Under the pieces are notes generated by a model, which was given only the letters and a program-made list of their open reading frames with translations, ran no database searches and had not been told where the DNA came from. 64,000 bases of DNA from Massilia soli (GTDB lineage: Bacteria > Pseudomonadota > Gammaproteobacteria > Burkholderiales > Burkholderiaceae_D), in NCBI RefSeq assembly GCF_016809835.1, contig NZ_JAFBIL020000003.1:434001-498000 (forward strand), written 5' to 3'. Positions 7,551 to 16,844 of the stretch are shown piece after piece; positions within the stretch are counted from its first letter, which is position 1; each line of letters begins with the position of its first letter. The translations under genes and the position numbers were made by a program.

Positions 7551-8515
7551 CGCGTGGCTCGCGCGCGGATTGCCGCGATCGAGCGGGCGATCGGCATGGC
7601 ATGATGGGGGCGCTCGCTGCGCTCCGACGCCAGCAACGCGCGCAGGAGGGCAAGCGAAGCGGTCGCGCCACTGTGCGGCGAGCCGGGCGCGCGCCGGCGG
7701 ATGCGGTGCACGAACAGCGCCGCTTCGTCATCGTGCAAGGTGGGCGGGAGCTTGCCGCCGTTGGCCGCCAGCAGGTGGTGCGCGGCGCCGGACTGGTGGT
7801 CGCGCCATGCCTGGCCGCAGTCGCGGCAAAAGCGCAGCGGCAGGCCGTCGGTGACCAGGTAGTAAAACATCGCGCCAAGCGCAAAGTAGTCGCTGCGCCA
7901 GTCGGTGTCGTAGGTGTTCGAAGGGGATCGAAAGAACTGCTCGGGCGCCTGCCAGTTGGCGGTGCCGGCGTAGCCGGCGCAAGGCGCCCCGGCACGCGCG
8001 CGGCTGGTGCCGAAGTCGGCCAGCTTGACATTGCCGCGCGATGCGCCGAGCAGCACGTTGCCGGGCTTGAGGTCGAGGTACTTCCAGCCGTACTGGTGCA
8101 CCTTGGCGAGCGCCTGGTTGATCTGCTCCATCCATCCCAGAATGGCGCCGAGACTGGCGCGGCGCCCGGCCGCGCGTTCGCGGGCCAGGTGCCGGCCAAG
8201 GTCGGTGTCCATCAGCTCCAGCGCCATCACCGGCAGGCCGTCATGGTCGCCGCTGTCGAGCAGGCGCACGATGTGGCGCTCGTCCCAGGGACGCAGCGAA
8301 CTGAGAAACGCGATTTCGGTATTGGCGCTGGCGATCCAGCGCTCGCGATGGGCGGGCAGCGCGCGCGCCATCTGGGGACGGTTGACCAGCTTCAGGGCGA
8401 CATCGTGCGACGGCCCGGCTGCTTGCCAGACGACGCCATAACTCGATCCCGCAAGCTGCTTGCGCAGACGATAAGCGCCTGCGCCCAGCGGTACGACTTG
8501 TCCTGCTTCCAGCAT
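7547..8515 (-). CDS. Hanks-type serine/threonine protein kinase
   Basis: This kinase would phosphorylate Ser or Thr on partner proteins. The PP2C at 498-1463 is the likely antagonist. The 322 residues have the kinase subdomains, numbered from the ATG at 8515: a glycine loop LAGSSYGVVW (21-30), the lysine in VALKLV (42), catalytic loop YLDLKPGN (Asp148; the usual His of HRD is Tyr), DFG (167-169) and WQAPEQ. A CRDCGQAW stretch sits in the C-lobe. No membrane helix is present. The frame extends to a GTG at 8545, but that codon sits at the loop of a long hairpin without a ribosome-binding site. The ATG at 8515 follows GGGGGGAG. It overlaps the SEDS gene by 4 bases. Confidence 0.9.
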   Translation of the reverse strand: MLEAGQVVPLGAGAYRLRKQLAGSSYGVVWQAAGPSHDVALKLVNRPQMARALPAHRERWIASANTEIAFLSSLRPWDERHIVRLLDSGDHDGLPVMALELMDTDLGRHLARERAAGRRASLGAILGWMEQINQALAKVHQYGWKYLDLKPGNVLLGASRGNVKLADFGTSRARAGAPCAGYAGTANWQAPEQFFRSPSNTYDTDWRSDYFALGAMFYYLVTDGLPLRFCRDCGQAWRDHQSGAAHHLLAANGGKLPPTLHDDEAALFVHRIRRRAPGSPHSGATASLALLRALLASERSERPHHAMPIARSIAAIRARATR

Positions 8516-8573
8516 GGCTCCCCCCGCGGCAGCGCGTGACGGCACATGCCGTCAGCGCTGCCTAGCGGGGGGA
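8516..8573 (-). promoter_or_regulatory. 24-bp hairpin covering the kinase ribosome-binding site
   Basis: Positions 8520-8544 and 8547-8572 form three 8-bp stems stacked on a 2-base loop, interrupted only by a one-base and a two-base bulge. In the minus-strand RNA the last stem contains GCGGGGGG, directly followed by AGCC and the kinase ATG. The Shine-Dalgarno sequence is therefore paired in the folded form. No run of U follows the stem, so this is not an ordinary intrinsic terminator. It separates the kinase from the glycine-zipper gene 75 bases upstream. Control of kinase translation is inference. Confidence 0.6.
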
Positions 8574-8589
8574 GGGGGAAAGCGGGTGC

Positions 8590-9063
8590 TTAACGGTAGC
8601 CGTAGCCGCGGTCGTAGCCACGGTCGTAGCCCCGGTCATGCCCGCGGCGGTGATGGTGGCCGCGGCGGCCATGGCGCTTTTCGACGTAGACCACGGCCGG
8701 CTGGCCGTAATAGCGCGGCGCGGACTCGTAATAGACCTGGCGCGGCTGGTGGTACACGCGCTCCTGCACGTAGACCGGCGCGGGCGCATAGCCGTAGCGG
8801 CGGTCATCGTAGTAGCGGCCGTTGTCGTAATAGTTCGACTGGTACGAATGGTTGCGCGAGCTGGCCGCGTTGCCGACTGCCGCGCCGATCACGCCGCCAA
8901 CCAGCGCGCCATTGCGGCTGCCGGTGGAGTGGCCAATCGCTGCCCCGACGACGGCGCCGAGCGCTGTATTGACGCCGCGGTCGCTGGCCATCGCGTTCGA
9001 CGAGAGGGCCGTGGCAGCAACCAGAGCGGCACCGATCATTTTTTTGTTAAGCGTAGTAAACAT
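8590..9063 (-). CDS. secreted glycine-zipper protein
   Basis: The 157-residue product starts MFTTLNKKMIGAALVAATAL, a signal peptide likely cleaved after NAMA. Next comes a glycine-zipper segment (NTALGAVVGAAIGHSTGSRNG and GGVIGAAVGNAA) with GxxxG spacing, which in related outer-membrane and 17-kDa-type proteins packs in membranes. The C-terminal half is rich in Tyr, Arg and His and ends in three GYDR repeats. The ATG at 9063 is preferred because AGAGGGAAA lies just upstream. The frame could extend to 9081. It is monocistronic or leads into the kinase gene through the hairpin. Its role is unknown. A structural or stress-related envelope protein is the usual reading. Confidence 0.8.
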   Translation of the reverse strand: MFTTLNKKMIGAALVAATALSSNAMASDRGVNTALGAVVGAAIGHSTGSRNGALVGGVIGAAVGNAASSRNHSYQSNYYDNGRYYDDRRYGYAPAPVYVQERVYHQPRQVYYESAPRYYGQPAVVYVEKRHGRRGHHHRRGHDRGYDRGYDRGYGYR

Positions 9064-9266
9064 GGCGTTTCCCTCTGCCACAACGGGATCGGAATGATCT
9101 CAAACAGCGCCGGGCATGACACCACTATATCGGGCGTAAAAATCCGCACAATTGTTAATACAGAATCTTACAAATGCCGGCATGTCGAAACAACAGACAT
9201 TGCCCTTGCAGGACGGCGCTGCCCACCCCATCTGGTACAGCTGCTTCTCTACTCCCGGATTGTTCC

Positions 9267-10403
<1,137 letters not shown>

Positions 10404-10497
10404 GCTTGCATGTCAACATTAACGTAAAGACAGCAATTTGGCCCCAGATGCGCTATTGTTTTGGATCTTGTTCAAACCGATCCGAAGGATACGCCGC

Positions 10498-11922
10498 ATG
10501 ACACGCACGCCACTGCTGTTGACCGTAATTGCCAGCTCCATTTTTGCCGCACACGCCGTTGCCGCCACGCCCGGCAACGATGCGGCCTCGCTGGCCAAGA
10601 TCCGCGACGCTGCGCTGGCGAGCGACTGGGCCTACGAGCGCCTGGCCGACATGACGGACCTGATCGGCCCGCGCTTGTCCGGGTCGGCCGGCGAAGCGGC
10701 GGCGATCCGGCAGGTCGCCGATACGATGCGCAAGCTGGGCGCCAAGGTGACGCTGGAACCGGTCAAGGTGCCGCACTGGGTGCGCGGAGTCGAGACCGGC
10801 GAGCTGGTCGGCTACCAGGGGCGGCCCGAGGGCGTCAGCCAGCGCATCGTGCTGACGGCGCTGGGCGGTTCGGGCGCGACGCCCGCCGCCGGGCTGACCG
10901 CGCAGGTGATCGTGGTGCGCAGTTTCGACGAGCTGAAGGCGCGCGCGGCCGAGGTCAAAGGCCGTATCGTGCTGTTCGATGTGCCGTTCGACCAGTTCAT
11001 GGCTGACCGCGGACTGGCCGGACCGGCCTATGGACAAGGTTCGAATTACCGCAGCAACGGGCCGCGTATCGCGGCCGAGATGGGCGCGGTGGCGGCGCTG
11101 GTGCGCTCGGTCGGCGGCGCCAACTACCGCCTCGCGCATACCGGCGCGACCCGGCTGGACGACAAGGCGCGCATTCCGGCCGCCGCCGTGTCGGTCGAAG
11201 ACGCGATGCTGATGTCGCGCCTGGCCGCGCGCGGGCCGATCAGCATCCGCCTGACCCTGACCCCGCAAACCCACCCCGACGCCGACAGCTTCAACGTGAT
11301 CGCCGACTTCCCCGGCACCGACAAGCCGGACGAAATCGTGATCGTCTCGGGCCACCTCGACTCCTGGGACCTTGGGACCGGCGCCCATGACGACGCGGCC
11401 GGCGTGGTCGGCGCGATGGCGGTGGTGGACACCCTCAAGAAGCTCAACTTCCGTCCGCGCCGCACGATCCGCGTGATCGCCTGGGCCAACGAAGAAAACG
11501 GCACGCGCGGCGCACGCGCCTACCTCGACGCGAACAAGGCGAAAGTCGAGTCCCACATCGCCGCCATCGAAAGCGACAACGGCGCCGGGCGTCCGTTCGG
11601 CATGCGCATGAGCGTCGGGCCGCAGGCGGCCAAGCTGTTCGCACCGTTGCAGGCGGTGCTGCAGCCGATCGGCGCGGGGACGTTCCGGCGCGAGGATGTA
11701 TTGGGGACGGGCGACCTGTCGGGCCTGGAGAAGGCTGGCGTGCCGAGTTTTGCGCCGCTGATCGACACCTCGACGTACTTCCACTACCACCATACGGCGG
11801 CCGATACGTTCGACAAGGTGGACAAGGAAGACTTGCGCCGGCATGTGGCGCTGATGGCGTCGACGACGTGGTTCCTCGCGAATATGGAAGAGCCGATCGG
11901 ACGCTGGACGGAATTGCGGTAA
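10498..11922 (+). CDS. secreted M28-family zinc peptidase
   Basis: M28 enzymes remove N-terminal amino acids with two zinc ions. The 474-residue precursor starts with a signal peptide (MTRTPLLLTVIASSIFAAHA, cleavage likely near AVAA). A PA-like domain lies in the first half (around VKGRIVLFDVPFDQ). The catalytic part has SGHLDSWDLGTGAHDDAAG (the His-x-Asp and DDAAG metal ligands), ANEENGTRGA (Glu-Glu, catalytic base and ligand), ESDNGAG and, late, YFHYHHTAADT. The ATG at 10498 follows GAAGGA at the right distance, so the upstream extension to 10438 is not used. It probably ends at the hairpin at 11940-11966. Export to the periplasm or outside suggests peptide scavenging. Confidence 0.93.
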   Translation: MTRTPLLLTVIASSIFAAHAVAATPGNDAASLAKIRDAALASDWAYERLADMTDLIGPRLSGSAGEAAAIRQVADTMRKLGAKVTLEPVKVPHWVRGVETGELVGYQGRPEGVSQRIVLTALGGSGATPAAGLTAQVIVVRSFDELKARAAEVKGRIVLFDVPFDQFMADRGLAGPAYGQGSNYRSNGPRIAAEMGAVAALVRSVGGANYRLAHTGATRLDDKARIPAAAVSVEDAMLMSRLAARGPISIRLTLTPQTHPDADSFNVIADFPGTDKPDEIVIVSGHLDSWDLGTGAHDDAAGVVGAMAVVDTLKKLNFRPRRTIRVIAWANEENGTRGARAYLDANKAKVESHIAAIESDNGAGRPFGMRMSVGPQAAKLFAPLQAVLQPIGAGTFRREDVLGTGDLSGLEKAGVPSFAPLIDTSTYFHYHHTAADTFDKVDKEDLRRHVALMASTTWFLANMEEPIGRWTELR

Positions 11923-11939
11923 GCGGGGACAGCGTGAAC

Positions 11940-11966
11940 GGGGCCGGTCCATGACGGGCCGGCCCC
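11940..11966. terminator. GC-rich hairpin between convergent genes
   Basis: GGGGCCGGTCC pairs with GGGCCGGCCCC across a five-base loop (one G-U pair). It lies 18 bases after the M28 peptidase stop and just before the end of the convergent small membrane protein gene. Only a few T residues follow on the plus strand, so its strength as an intrinsic terminator is uncertain. Confidence 0.5.
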
Positions 11967-11977
11967 GCTTATACCGA

Positions 11978-12169
11978 CTACAGGTTCAGGCGTGGCAGGT
12001 AGCCGCCAGGGATGATGCCGAAGACCGACAGCACGACCATGATCAGCAGGATGACGAACAGCACGCGGACGATGGTGCCGATTGGCGCCGGCAGCGGCAG
12101 CAGGGTGACCAGCCACCAGATGAGTCCGAGGATGACCAGGTAGACGATGAGGTTGACGATAAGATCCAT
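11978..12169 (-). CDS. small two-helix membrane protein (Thivi_2564-like)
   Basis: The 63 residues are almost all hydrophobic. A first helix covers about residues 3-24 (VNLIVYLVILGLIWWLVTLL) and a second covers about 30-52. They are separated by a LPLPAPIG turn, and the end is PGGYLPRLNL. The pattern of two helices with a Pro-rich turn matches the small inner-membrane proteins annotated as the Thivi_2564 family, of unknown function. The ATG at 12169 follows AGGAAAC. It is divergent from the sugar dehydrogenase gene, with about 165 bases between the starts to hold both promoters. No operon partner is seen. Confidence 0.75.
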   Translation of the reverse strand: MDLIVNLIVYLVILGLIWWLVTLLPLPAPIGTIVRVLFVILLIMVVLSVFGIIPGGYLPRLNL

Positions 12170-12333
12170 GATGTTTCCTTTATTGTTCTAGAGCGATAGG
12201 TGTCAAAAAGACAATCCAGAATAACCCGACTCGGGCGACCCGACTGTACGGTGGAGCACATATCTGCTCAGCAATCTCCGCCCTGGTCCAGTACGATGAC
12301 GTTTATTCACAATTTACCGAAATAGGAGATGCC

Positions 12334-13500
12334 ATGATCCAGACTGGACGCAGGACCCTGATGTATGTCGCCGCCGCGTGCGCGGCAATGGCGAGCGCAA
12401 GCGCGCTGGCCCAACTGGTGGCGAGCGAGGCGCCGCCTTCCGTCAAAGGATGGCGTGCGGTCCCGGTGGCCGGCGGCGTGGACCAGCCATGGGGCATGGC
12501 GTGGCTGCCGAACGGCAAGCTGCTGGTGACCAGCAAGAAGGGCACTTTGCACGTGCTCAACGGTACGCGCTTCGACACCGTGGCGCTGGAAGGCATGCCG
12601 GAGGTGTTCACCGGTGGCCAGGGCGGCTTGCTCGACATTTCGGTGCACCCGGCCGACAAGGCCAATCCGCGTATCTACATGACCTTGGCGACGGGCACCA
12701 GCGAGGCCAACCGTACCACCCTGGTGCAAGGTGTTTTCGACGGCAAGAAGGTTCACTCGATCAAGAAGATTTTCCAGGTCCAACCGGACAAGAGCGGCGG
12801 CCAGCACTTCGGCTCGCGCTTGCTGTGGATGGCCGACGGCACATTGCTGATGAGCATCGGCGACGGCGGCAACCCGCCGCAGCGCATCGGCGCGATGCTG
12901 GCGCGCGAACAGGCGCAAAACCTGGGCAGCCACCAGGGCGCGATCCTGCGCCTGACCGACCAGGGCAAGGCGGCGCCGGGCAATCCGCTGGCGGCCAAGC
13001 CGGGCGCGCTGCCGGAAATCTGGAGCTACGGCCACCGCAACATCCAGGCGATGGTGCGCGACACGGCGGGACGGGTGTGGGCCACGGAACATGGTCCGCG
13101 CGGCGGCGATGAGCTCAACCTGATCGACGGCGGCGCCAACTACGGCTGGCCGCTGCAGAGCTATGGCGCCGATTACCGCACTGCCGAGCCGGTGGGCGTC
13201 AAGGTGGTGCCGGGCATGACCGGACCGAAAGTGGCGTGGGTGCCGTCGCCTGGCCCATCCGGTCTGGCGTACTACACCGGCAAGCATTTCCCGCAGTGGC
13301 GCGGCAGCCTGTTCAGCGGCGGTCTGGCGGCGCTCGATGTGCGCCGCGTGATCCTCGACAAGGCCGGCAATGTGACCGGGCAGGAACGCCTGGACATCGG
13401 CAAGCGCGTGCGCGATGTGAAGCAGGGGCCCGACGGGTATTTGTACCTGATCACCGATGCGGCGGATGGGCAACTGCTGCGGATCGAGCCGGCCAAGTAA
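12334..13500 (+). CDS. PQQ-dependent aldose sugar dehydrogenase (GSDH/YliI-like)
   Basis: This is a periplasmic six-bladed beta-propeller enzyme that oxidises aldoses with PQQ. The 388-residue precursor has a signal peptide ending near SALA. Family motifs follow: GVDQPWGMAWLPNG, the GGQGGLLDISVHP blade with the likely catalytic His, GGQHFGSRLLW, SYGHRNIQAM, ATEHGPRGGDELN and WVPSPGPSGLAYY. The GHRN and EHGP motifs line the PQQ and calcium sites in this family. The ATG at 12334 follows TAGGAGAT. No PQQ biosynthesis genes are in the window, so cofactor supply must come from elsewhere. Confidence 0.93.
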   Translation: MIQTGRRTLMYVAAACAAMASASALAQLVASEAPPSVKGWRAVPVAGGVDQPWGMAWLPNGKLLVTSKKGTLHVLNGTRFDTVALEGMPEVFTGGQGGLLDISVHPADKANPRIYMTLATGTSEANRTTLVQGVFDGKKVHSIKKIFQVQPDKSGGQHFGSRLLWMADGTLLMSIGDGGNPPQRIGAMLAREQAQNLGSHQGAILRLTDQGKAAPGNPLAAKPGALPEIWSYGHRNIQAMVRDTAGRVWATEHGPRGGDELNLIDGGANYGWPLQSYGADYRTAEPVGVKVVPGMTGPKVAWVPSPGPSGLAYYTGKHFPQWRGSLFSGGLAALDVRRVILDKAGNVTGQERLDIGKRVRDVKQGPDGYLYLITDAADGQLLRIEPAK

Positions 13501-13571
13501 GCATCATCGGGGCAAGGCGAGGCACGCGGACACGGCCAAGGCCCGCGTGCGCCGATCGGTAGCCGTGTGCC

Positions 13572-13943
13572 TCATTCCACCTGCACCTGCCGCACAGCGC
13601 GGGCGTGGCCCCTGAAGGCGCGGCCGTAGACGGTCTGAATGCCGCTGGCGAAATTCTGTCCCCACACCAGGTGGGGATGGCCGGCCTGCGGCTCGCGCGA
13701 CCAGTACCATTCGCGCTCGAATTGTTCCTTGAGGTTCGCGAACAGCAAGGAGAGCTCGCGCCGCGACGGTAGCTCTCCACCCAACTCCTGTGCCCAGGTC
13801 GCTGCCGAAGTCCACCCGGCCTGGGCCACTTCGCCTGCCAGCAGGATCAGGTAATAGTCGGGCGCGCCATCCTTTCCCAAAATAATTCCCGCGTAATGCT
13901 CGCCCTCGCCAAGCGTGTCTCGGATGTTTCTGCTGTCGCTCAT
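13572..13943 (-). CDS. DUF1566 (Lcl-type) domain protein
   Basis: The 123 residues fit the DUF1566 or FGE-like C-terminal domain: an AATWAQELGGELPSRRELSLL segment split over about 54-75, then EWYWSREP and a terminal GHARAVRQV. This fold appears in phage tail-associated and surface proteins and in many small unstudied proteins. No signal peptide or membrane helix is present. The ATG at 13943 has GGAGAG upstream, so the extension to 13976 is not used. The gene lies between the sugar dehydrogenase and the beta-helix genes, on the opposite strand from both. Its function is unknown. Confidence 0.8.
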   Translation of the reverse strand: MSDSRNIRDTLGEGEHYAGIILGKDGAPDYYLILLAGEVAQAGWTSAATWAQELGGELPSRRELSLLFANLKEQFEREWYWSREPQAGHPHLVWGQNFASGIQTVYGRAFRGHARAVRQVQVE

Positions 13944-14046
13944 GTAGGGCTCTCCACGCGTGATTGGTCCTAGCACTCAGACAACTGCGGAGCTCAGTAG
14001 TTGCACCTATTTGTTCATTTTCTACCGGGAATTTATCTTTAATTCT

Positions 14047-14098
14047 TTGATACTTGCGAGAAATTTTTCCTAGAATCCGTTGAACTTAGGCAGTTTCC
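14047..14098 (+). promoter_or_regulatory. promoter and 5' leader element of the first beta-helix gene
   Basis: TTGATA (14047-14052) and TAGAAT (14071-14076) are 18 bases apart and look like -35 and -10 boxes. GTTGAACT and GGCAGTTTCC follow at 14079 and 14089. The same three blocks recur with identical spacing upstream of the second beta-helix gene at 15537-15588, so the control region was duplicated with the gene. Confidence 0.5.
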
Positions 14099-14143
14099 TA
14101 CCCTCAAAGTTACTCATTTCTTTTTAAAGGTAGGAACAATTTG

Positions 14144-15475
14144 ATGATCAAGCTCACCACTATCGCCTCGGACCTTCGTACCAATGCAATGCTGTGCAGC
14201 AGCGCGGTCGCCTTACTGGCCGCCACCGCCTCCGTTTTCGTGCCGGCTACCGCCAGCGCCCAGACCGCCGACGCATTCCAGGTTCTTGGCTACAACGGTG
14301 AAGCGGCAGGCAATGTCTCCGCAACCGATACTGAAGTGACGCCGGCAGCGACCACTGGCAGCCGCCGCGGCAAGCGCCCCGCGCCGGCAAGCCCGCCGGC
14401 CCCATCCCCAGCCGAACCGATCGTGACTCCCGCAACCGCCTACAACTACTACGTGTCGCCGAACGGCAACGACAGCGCAGACGGCAGCAAGGCGGCGCCG
14501 TTCCGCACGCTGGCGCGCGCGGTCAAGGCCGTGCGTCCGAGCAGCACCGTGTGGGTTGCACCGGGAACCTACTCGGGCGGGTTCCGCAACACCGTCTCGG
14601 GCACCTCGAACGGCCGCATCTATTTCGTGTCGACCACCAAGTGGGGCGCCAAGATCGTGCCGCCGGCCAGCTCGAGCGGCGATGTGGCGTTCGACAACCG
14701 CGGCAGCTATGTCGACATCATCGGCTTCCAGGTCGACGGCAGCAACTCGCAGTCGGGCACCAAATGGCGCTACGGCATCTACAACGGCGGCTCCTACGAT
14801 TCGATCCGTGAAAACTATGTCCACCACATTGCCAAGGACATCCCTTGCACCAGCGGCGGCGGTTCGGCCATCGGCGCCGACAGCTACTACAAGGGCGTGA
14901 AGGCGGAAATCATTTCCAACGTCGTGCACGACATCGGCCCTGCCGGCTGCCACTTTGTCCAGGGTATCTACATGAGCACCTCGGGCATCATCAAGAACAA
15001 TGCCGTCTACCGCGTCGCCGAAGCGGCGATCCACCTGTGGCACGATGCTAACGATGTGATCATCACCAACAACACCGTGACCTCGTCGGGCACCGGCATC
15101 ATCGTCGGCGGCGGCGATTACTACTTCACCACCGCGGGCGCGAACAACGTTCACGTGTACAGCAACATCGTGTACGACAACAAGTACGGCATCTCGGAGC
15201 AGGGCCGCACCGGCACCAGTAACACTTACCGTAACAACCTGGTGTACCAGAACACCTACCCATGGACCCTGAAGAATGGCCTGAAGCACTACAACACCGT
15301 GGCGGCCGTACCGGGATTCACCGCGTACAGCCGCACCGGCACGCAGAACCTGAAGATCACGTCGGGCTCGGCGGCGGTCGGCAAGGGTAGCTCGACCTAC
15401 GCGCACCCGACCGACATCGTCGGCCGTCCGCGTAACAGCAGCACTGGTTTCGATATCGGCGCTTACCAGCATTAA
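14144..15475 (+). CDS. secreted right-handed parallel beta-helix protein, copy 1
   Basis: The 443-residue precursor has a Sec signal peptide (hydrophobic run at about 20-39, cleavage near ASAQ). A Ser/Pro/Ala-rich linker of about 60 residues follows and is absent from copy 2. Then comes a DUF1565-like start (YVSPNGNDSADGSKAAPFRTL) and a beta-helix with Asn-rich turns such as ITNNTVTSSGTGIIVGGG and YRNNLVYQN. Such folds are typical of polysaccharide lyases and of surface adhesins. No catalytic triad can be assigned. Two Cys (in PCTSGGG and PAGCHF) may form a disulfide. AAAGGTAGGAA precedes the ATG at 14144. A TTG one codon upstream is less likely. A strong terminator follows. Confidence 0.88.
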   Translation: MIKLTTIASDLRTNAMLCSSAVALLAATASVFVPATASAQTADAFQVLGYNGEAAGNVSATDTEVTPAATTGSRRGKRPAPASPPAPSPAEPIVTPATAYNYYVSPNGNDSADGSKAAPFRTLARAVKAVRPSSTVWVAPGTYSGGFRNTVSGTSNGRIYFVSTTKWGAKIVPPASSSGDVAFDNRGSYVDIIGFQVDGSNSQSGTKWRYGIYNGGSYDSIRENYVHHIAKDIPCTSGGGSAIGADSYYKGVKAEIISNVVHDIGPAGCHFVQGIYMSTSGIIKNNAVYRVAEAAIHLWHDANDVIITNNTVTSSGTGIIVGGGDYYFTTAGANNVHVYSNIVYDNKYGISEQGRTGTSNTYRNNLVYQNTYPWTLKNGLKHYNTVAAVPGFTAYSRTGTQNLKITSGSAAVGKGSSTYAHPTDIVGRPRNSSTGFDIGAYQH

Positions 15476-15493
15476 TCAGTCCAGCTGAACAGA

Positions 15494-15530
15494 CCGGCGG
15501 GAGCCCGCACAGGCTCCCGCCGGTTTTTTT
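15494..15530 (+). terminator. intrinsic terminator after beta-helix copy 1
   Basis: CCGGCGGGAGCC pairs perfectly with GGCTCCCGCCGG across a six-base loop, followed by seven T. It ends the first beta-helix transcript, so copy 2 needs its own promoter. Confidence 0.92.
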
Positions 15531-15536
15531 GCGGTT

Positions 15537-15588
15537 TTGATACTCCCGGAAAATTTCTTTGAGCAAAAGTTGAACTATGGCAGTTTCC
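15537..15588 (+). promoter_or_regulatory. duplicated leader element of the second beta-helix gene
   Basis: TTGATACT (15537), AAATTT, GTTGAACT (15569) and GGCAGTTTCC (15579) match the blocks upstream of copy 1 with the same spacing. At the -10 position copy 2 has GAGCAA instead of TAGAAT, so its basal promoter may be weaker or use another box. The element starts only 7 bases after the copy 1 terminator. Confidence 0.4.
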
Positions 15589-15675
15589 GCGCGTCAAACG
15601 TTTCGTATCAGTAGCAAATGTCAGCAGTTTCGACCCGATCGCAGTGCAACTTTCTTACCAAGGCAGGACGCTTCA

Positions 15676-16827
15676 ATGACCACTCGCAACAAATTCGCAA
15701 CCCAGATCCGCAACAAGGCCTTGCTCGCAACCGGCGCCGTCGCCTTGATGGCTGCCGCAGGCATCGCGCAAGCGGCGACCCCGGCCACGACCTACAACCT
15801 TTACGTTTCGCCAACCGGCAATGACAGCGCGTCCGGCAGCAAGGCTGCGCCTTTCCGCACCATCGCCCGCGCGATCAAGTCGCTGCGTCCTAGCACCACC
15901 GTGTGGGTTGCCCCAGGGACGTATACCGGCGGCTTCCGCAATACCGTATCGGGTACCGCGAGCGGCCGCATCTATTTCGTGTCGACCGTGAAGTGGGGCG
16001 CGAAGATCGTGCCGGCAACGACTTCGCCGAACGATGTCGCCTGGGATAACCGCGGCAGCTATGTCGATATCATCGGCTTCGAAGTGAACGGCAGCGGCTA
16101 CAAGTACGGCACCAAATGGCGCTACGGCATCTACAACGGCGGCTCCTACGATTCGATTCGCGAGAACTACGTCCACCACATCGCCAAGAATATTTCGTGC
16201 ACCAGCGGCGGCGGTTCGGCCATCGGCGCCGACAGCTACTACAAGGGCGTGAAGGCGGAAATCATTTCCAACGTCGTGCACGACATCGGCCCTGCCGGCT
16301 GCCACTTTGTCCAGGGTATCTACATGAGCACCTCGGGCGTCATCAAGAACAATGCCGTCTACCGCGTTGCCGAAGCGGCGATCCACCTGTGGCACGACGC
16401 GAACAACGTGATCATCACCAACAACACCGTGACCTCGTCGGGCACCGGCATCATCGTCGGCGGCGGCGATTACTACTTCACCACGGCTGGCGCCAACTAC
16501 GTGCACGTGTACAACAACATCGTGTACGACAACAAGTACGGCATCTCGGAGCAGGGCCGCACCGGCACCAGCAACACTTACCGTAACAACCTGGTGTACC
16601 AGAACACCTACCCGTGGACACTGAAGAACGGCCTGAAGCACTACAACACCGTGGCCACCGTACCGGGATTCACCGCGTACAGCCGCACCGGCACGCAGAA
16701 CCTGAAGATCACGTCGAGCTCGGCGGCGGTCGGCAAGGGTACCTCGACCTACGCGCACCCGACCGACATCGTCGGCCGCCCGCGTAATAGCAGCACCGGT
16801 TTCGACATCGGCGCCTACCAGCACTAA
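15676..16827 (+). CDS. secreted right-handed parallel beta-helix protein, copy 2
   Basis: This is a tandem paralogue of the preceding gene. The 383-residue precursor has a signal peptide (ALLATGAVALMAAAGIAQA) and enters the DUF1565-like domain directly (YNLYVSPTGNDSASGSKAAP), without the linker of copy 1. The last 270 residues are almost identical to copy 1. A DNA block around 16198-16345 matches copy 1 without a difference that I can see, while flanking parts differ at many third positions. I chose the ATG at 15676 because AAGGCAGGA precedes it and the signal peptide follows. The open frame to 15577 is leader. It may be an extracellular polysaccharide-active or adhesive protein. The catalytic role is unknown. 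Confidence 0.88.
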   Translation: MTTRNKFATQIRNKALLATGAVALMAAAGIAQAATPATTYNLYVSPTGNDSASGSKAAPFRTIARAIKSLRPSTTVWVAPGTYTGGFRNTVSGTASGRIYFVSTVKWGAKIVPATTSPNDVAWDNRGSYVDIIGFEVNGSGYKYGTKWRYGIYNGGSYDSIRENYVHHIAKNISCTSGGGSAIGADSYYKGVKAEIISNVVHDIGPAGCHFVQGIYMSTSGVIKNNAVYRVAEAAIHLWHDANNVIITNNTVTSSGTGIIVGGGDYYFTTAGANYVHVYNNIVYDNKYGISEQGRTGTSNTYRNNLVYQNTYPWTLKNGLKHYNTVATVPGFTAYSRTGTQNLKITSSSAAVGKGTSTYAHPTDIVGRPRNSSTGFDIGAYQH

Positions 16828-16844
16828 GCAAGGCAGCGCAAGCG

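Noticed and set aside
9174-9266. Extended N-terminus of the metallophosphoesterase
   Set aside because: The added residues have no family similarity, and the hydrophobic helices of the family start at the ATG at 9267.
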